Assembly: GCF_900199185.1 (NCBI RefSeq)
Contig: NZ_OBMI01000002.1
Location: forward strand, 310,001 to 374,000
From: Sphingomonas guangdongensis
GTDB taxonomy: Bacteria > Pseudomonadota > Alphaproteobacteria > Sphingomonadales > Sphingomonadaceae
DNA length: 64,000 nucleotides
Direction of reading: 5' to 3'
The position numbers and the translations under genes are program-made. The notes under the pieces are model-generated. The model saw only the letters and a list, made by a program, of their open reading frames with translations, had not been told where the DNA came from and did not search any database. Shown here piece by piece: positions 63,561 through 64,000 of the stretch. The number at the start of each line of letters is the position of its first letter. Position 1 is the first letter of the stretch.

Positions 63561-64000
63561 TCGTCGACCTGCGCGGCCGACCCGCCGGCCATGCTGAGGG
63601 TCAGCTGCACCAGCAGCGCATGCTCCATCTGCGCCGGCACGGCGCTCCGACCAAGGCGGTACTGGTTGAGGTAGCCGACGTCCGCGCTCACGCCGCGCGC
63701 GATCGGCAGCGCCACGCCGACGATGTTGCGCATCCGCTCATACCCGCGGCGCTGCCCCCACCGCGTCGAGTTCGGCAGGATGAAGCTCTCATGGCTGTAG
63801 AACAGCGCTAGCCCCGCGCCGCGGACGGGCAGGTTGTAGCGCAGCAGCGGGCGGATGCGGACGCCGATGCCGGGCTGGTCGTTACGGAATCGCTGGTCGA
63901 CGCGCAACCGCCCGACGGATCGGCCGGCGGTCACCACCACGTGCTGGCGCAGCCGATCCTCGTTGGCGCCGGCCGCGCCATTGTGTCCGCCGACCCGGCG
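63557..64000 (-). CDS. DUF2490 outer-membrane protein (3' part)
   Basis: The gene runs off the right edge; 147 C-terminal codons are visible. Strands such as RLRVDQRFRND, GVRIRPLLRYNLPVRG and ADVGYLNQYRLGRS alternate as in beta-barrel outer-membrane proteins, and the end segment fits DUF2490. Function unknown. Its stop shares a CTAG with the convergent methyltransferase-like gene. Confidence 0.75.
   Translation of the reverse strand, partial: RRVGGHNGAAGANEDRLRQHVVVTAGRSVGRLRVDQRFRNDQPGIGVRIRPLLRYNLPVRGAGLALFYSHESFILPNSTRWGQRRGYERMRNIVGVALPIARGVSADVGYLNQYRLGRSAVPAQMEHALLVQLTLSMAGGSAAQVDD

Overview
The window is a dense, GC-rich, ordinary chromosomal segment of an alphaproteobacterium, most probably a sphingomonad (Sphingomonas or a close relative). 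The evidence is the GapR/DUF2312 gene, the zinc-less 41-residue L36 gene, frequent GTG/TTG/CTG starts, many 1-8 nt gene overlaps, and three families of dispersed palindromic repeats of the kind seen between sphingomonad genes. I see no prophage, transposase, integrase, CRISPR array or recognisable defence island.

Layout. 0-2.5 kb: the edge of a Tat-exported protein that looks like a class A beta-lactamase, divergent from an AmpR-type LysR regulator, then a DUF3429 protein and a lipoprotein. 2.6-7.4 kb: rpiB-glyA-small membrane protein-nrdR, an in-frame fusion of a GIY-YIG domain to a TrmJ/SpoU methyltransferase across a dispersed repeat, and rpsD with a strong terminator. 7.4-12.5 kb: a GT87 membrane protein, the agmatine-to-putrescine genes aguA and aguB flanking an HPP membrane protein, a family 5 uracil-DNA glycosylase, folK and tRNA-Lys. 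12.5-22 kb: PAP2 phosphatase, galE, msrA, tsaC, an acyl-CoA dehydrogenase, a gloA-like/gloB pair, a TPR protein and hydrolases. 22-28.7 kb: mntH, an HWE kinase with its single-domain response regulator, dctA, an SGNH hydrolase and a catalase-like haem protein.

28.8-33.9 kb: a molybdoenzyme operon (ydeP-like oxidoreductase, fdhD, mobA, overlapping by 4 nt each), then gpmA and a dienelactone hydrolase. 34-40.3 kb: M14 carboxypeptidase with a DUF4136 lipoprotein, rpmJ coupled to a HAD hydrolase, pyk, DUF1244, an exported amidohydrolase and gapR. 40.4-49.6 kb: yebC-ruvC-ruvA, exoD, ruvB, a small repeat-flanked island with two unusual small genes, then ybgC-tolQ-tolR-tolA-tolB-pal. 49.7-64 kb: alpha/beta hydrolase, S1/P1 nuclease, isoaspartyl peptidase, two tandem acyltransferase-3 paralogs, ispG, an EamA-GNAT-SugE-TfoX operon, ppa, an M61 peptidase, an isoprenylcysteine methyltransferase-like protein and the end of a DUF2490 gene at the right edge.

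The most interesting observations are: the repeat-mediated GIY-YIG/TrmJ fusion; two genes (ruvC and a HAD hydrolase) whose only sensible start is a CTG nested in the preceding stop as CTGA; a set of genes whose promoter-like elements sit 6-7 nt before the start codon with no ribosome binding site, suggesting leaderless mRNAs (including both agmatine genes); a small island encoding a free-standing EF-Tu domain 3 protein and a CPCC-like zinc-ribbon protein; and a tRNA-Lys with an apparently broken anticodon stem. Nothing here can be called a new multi-gene system with confidence.
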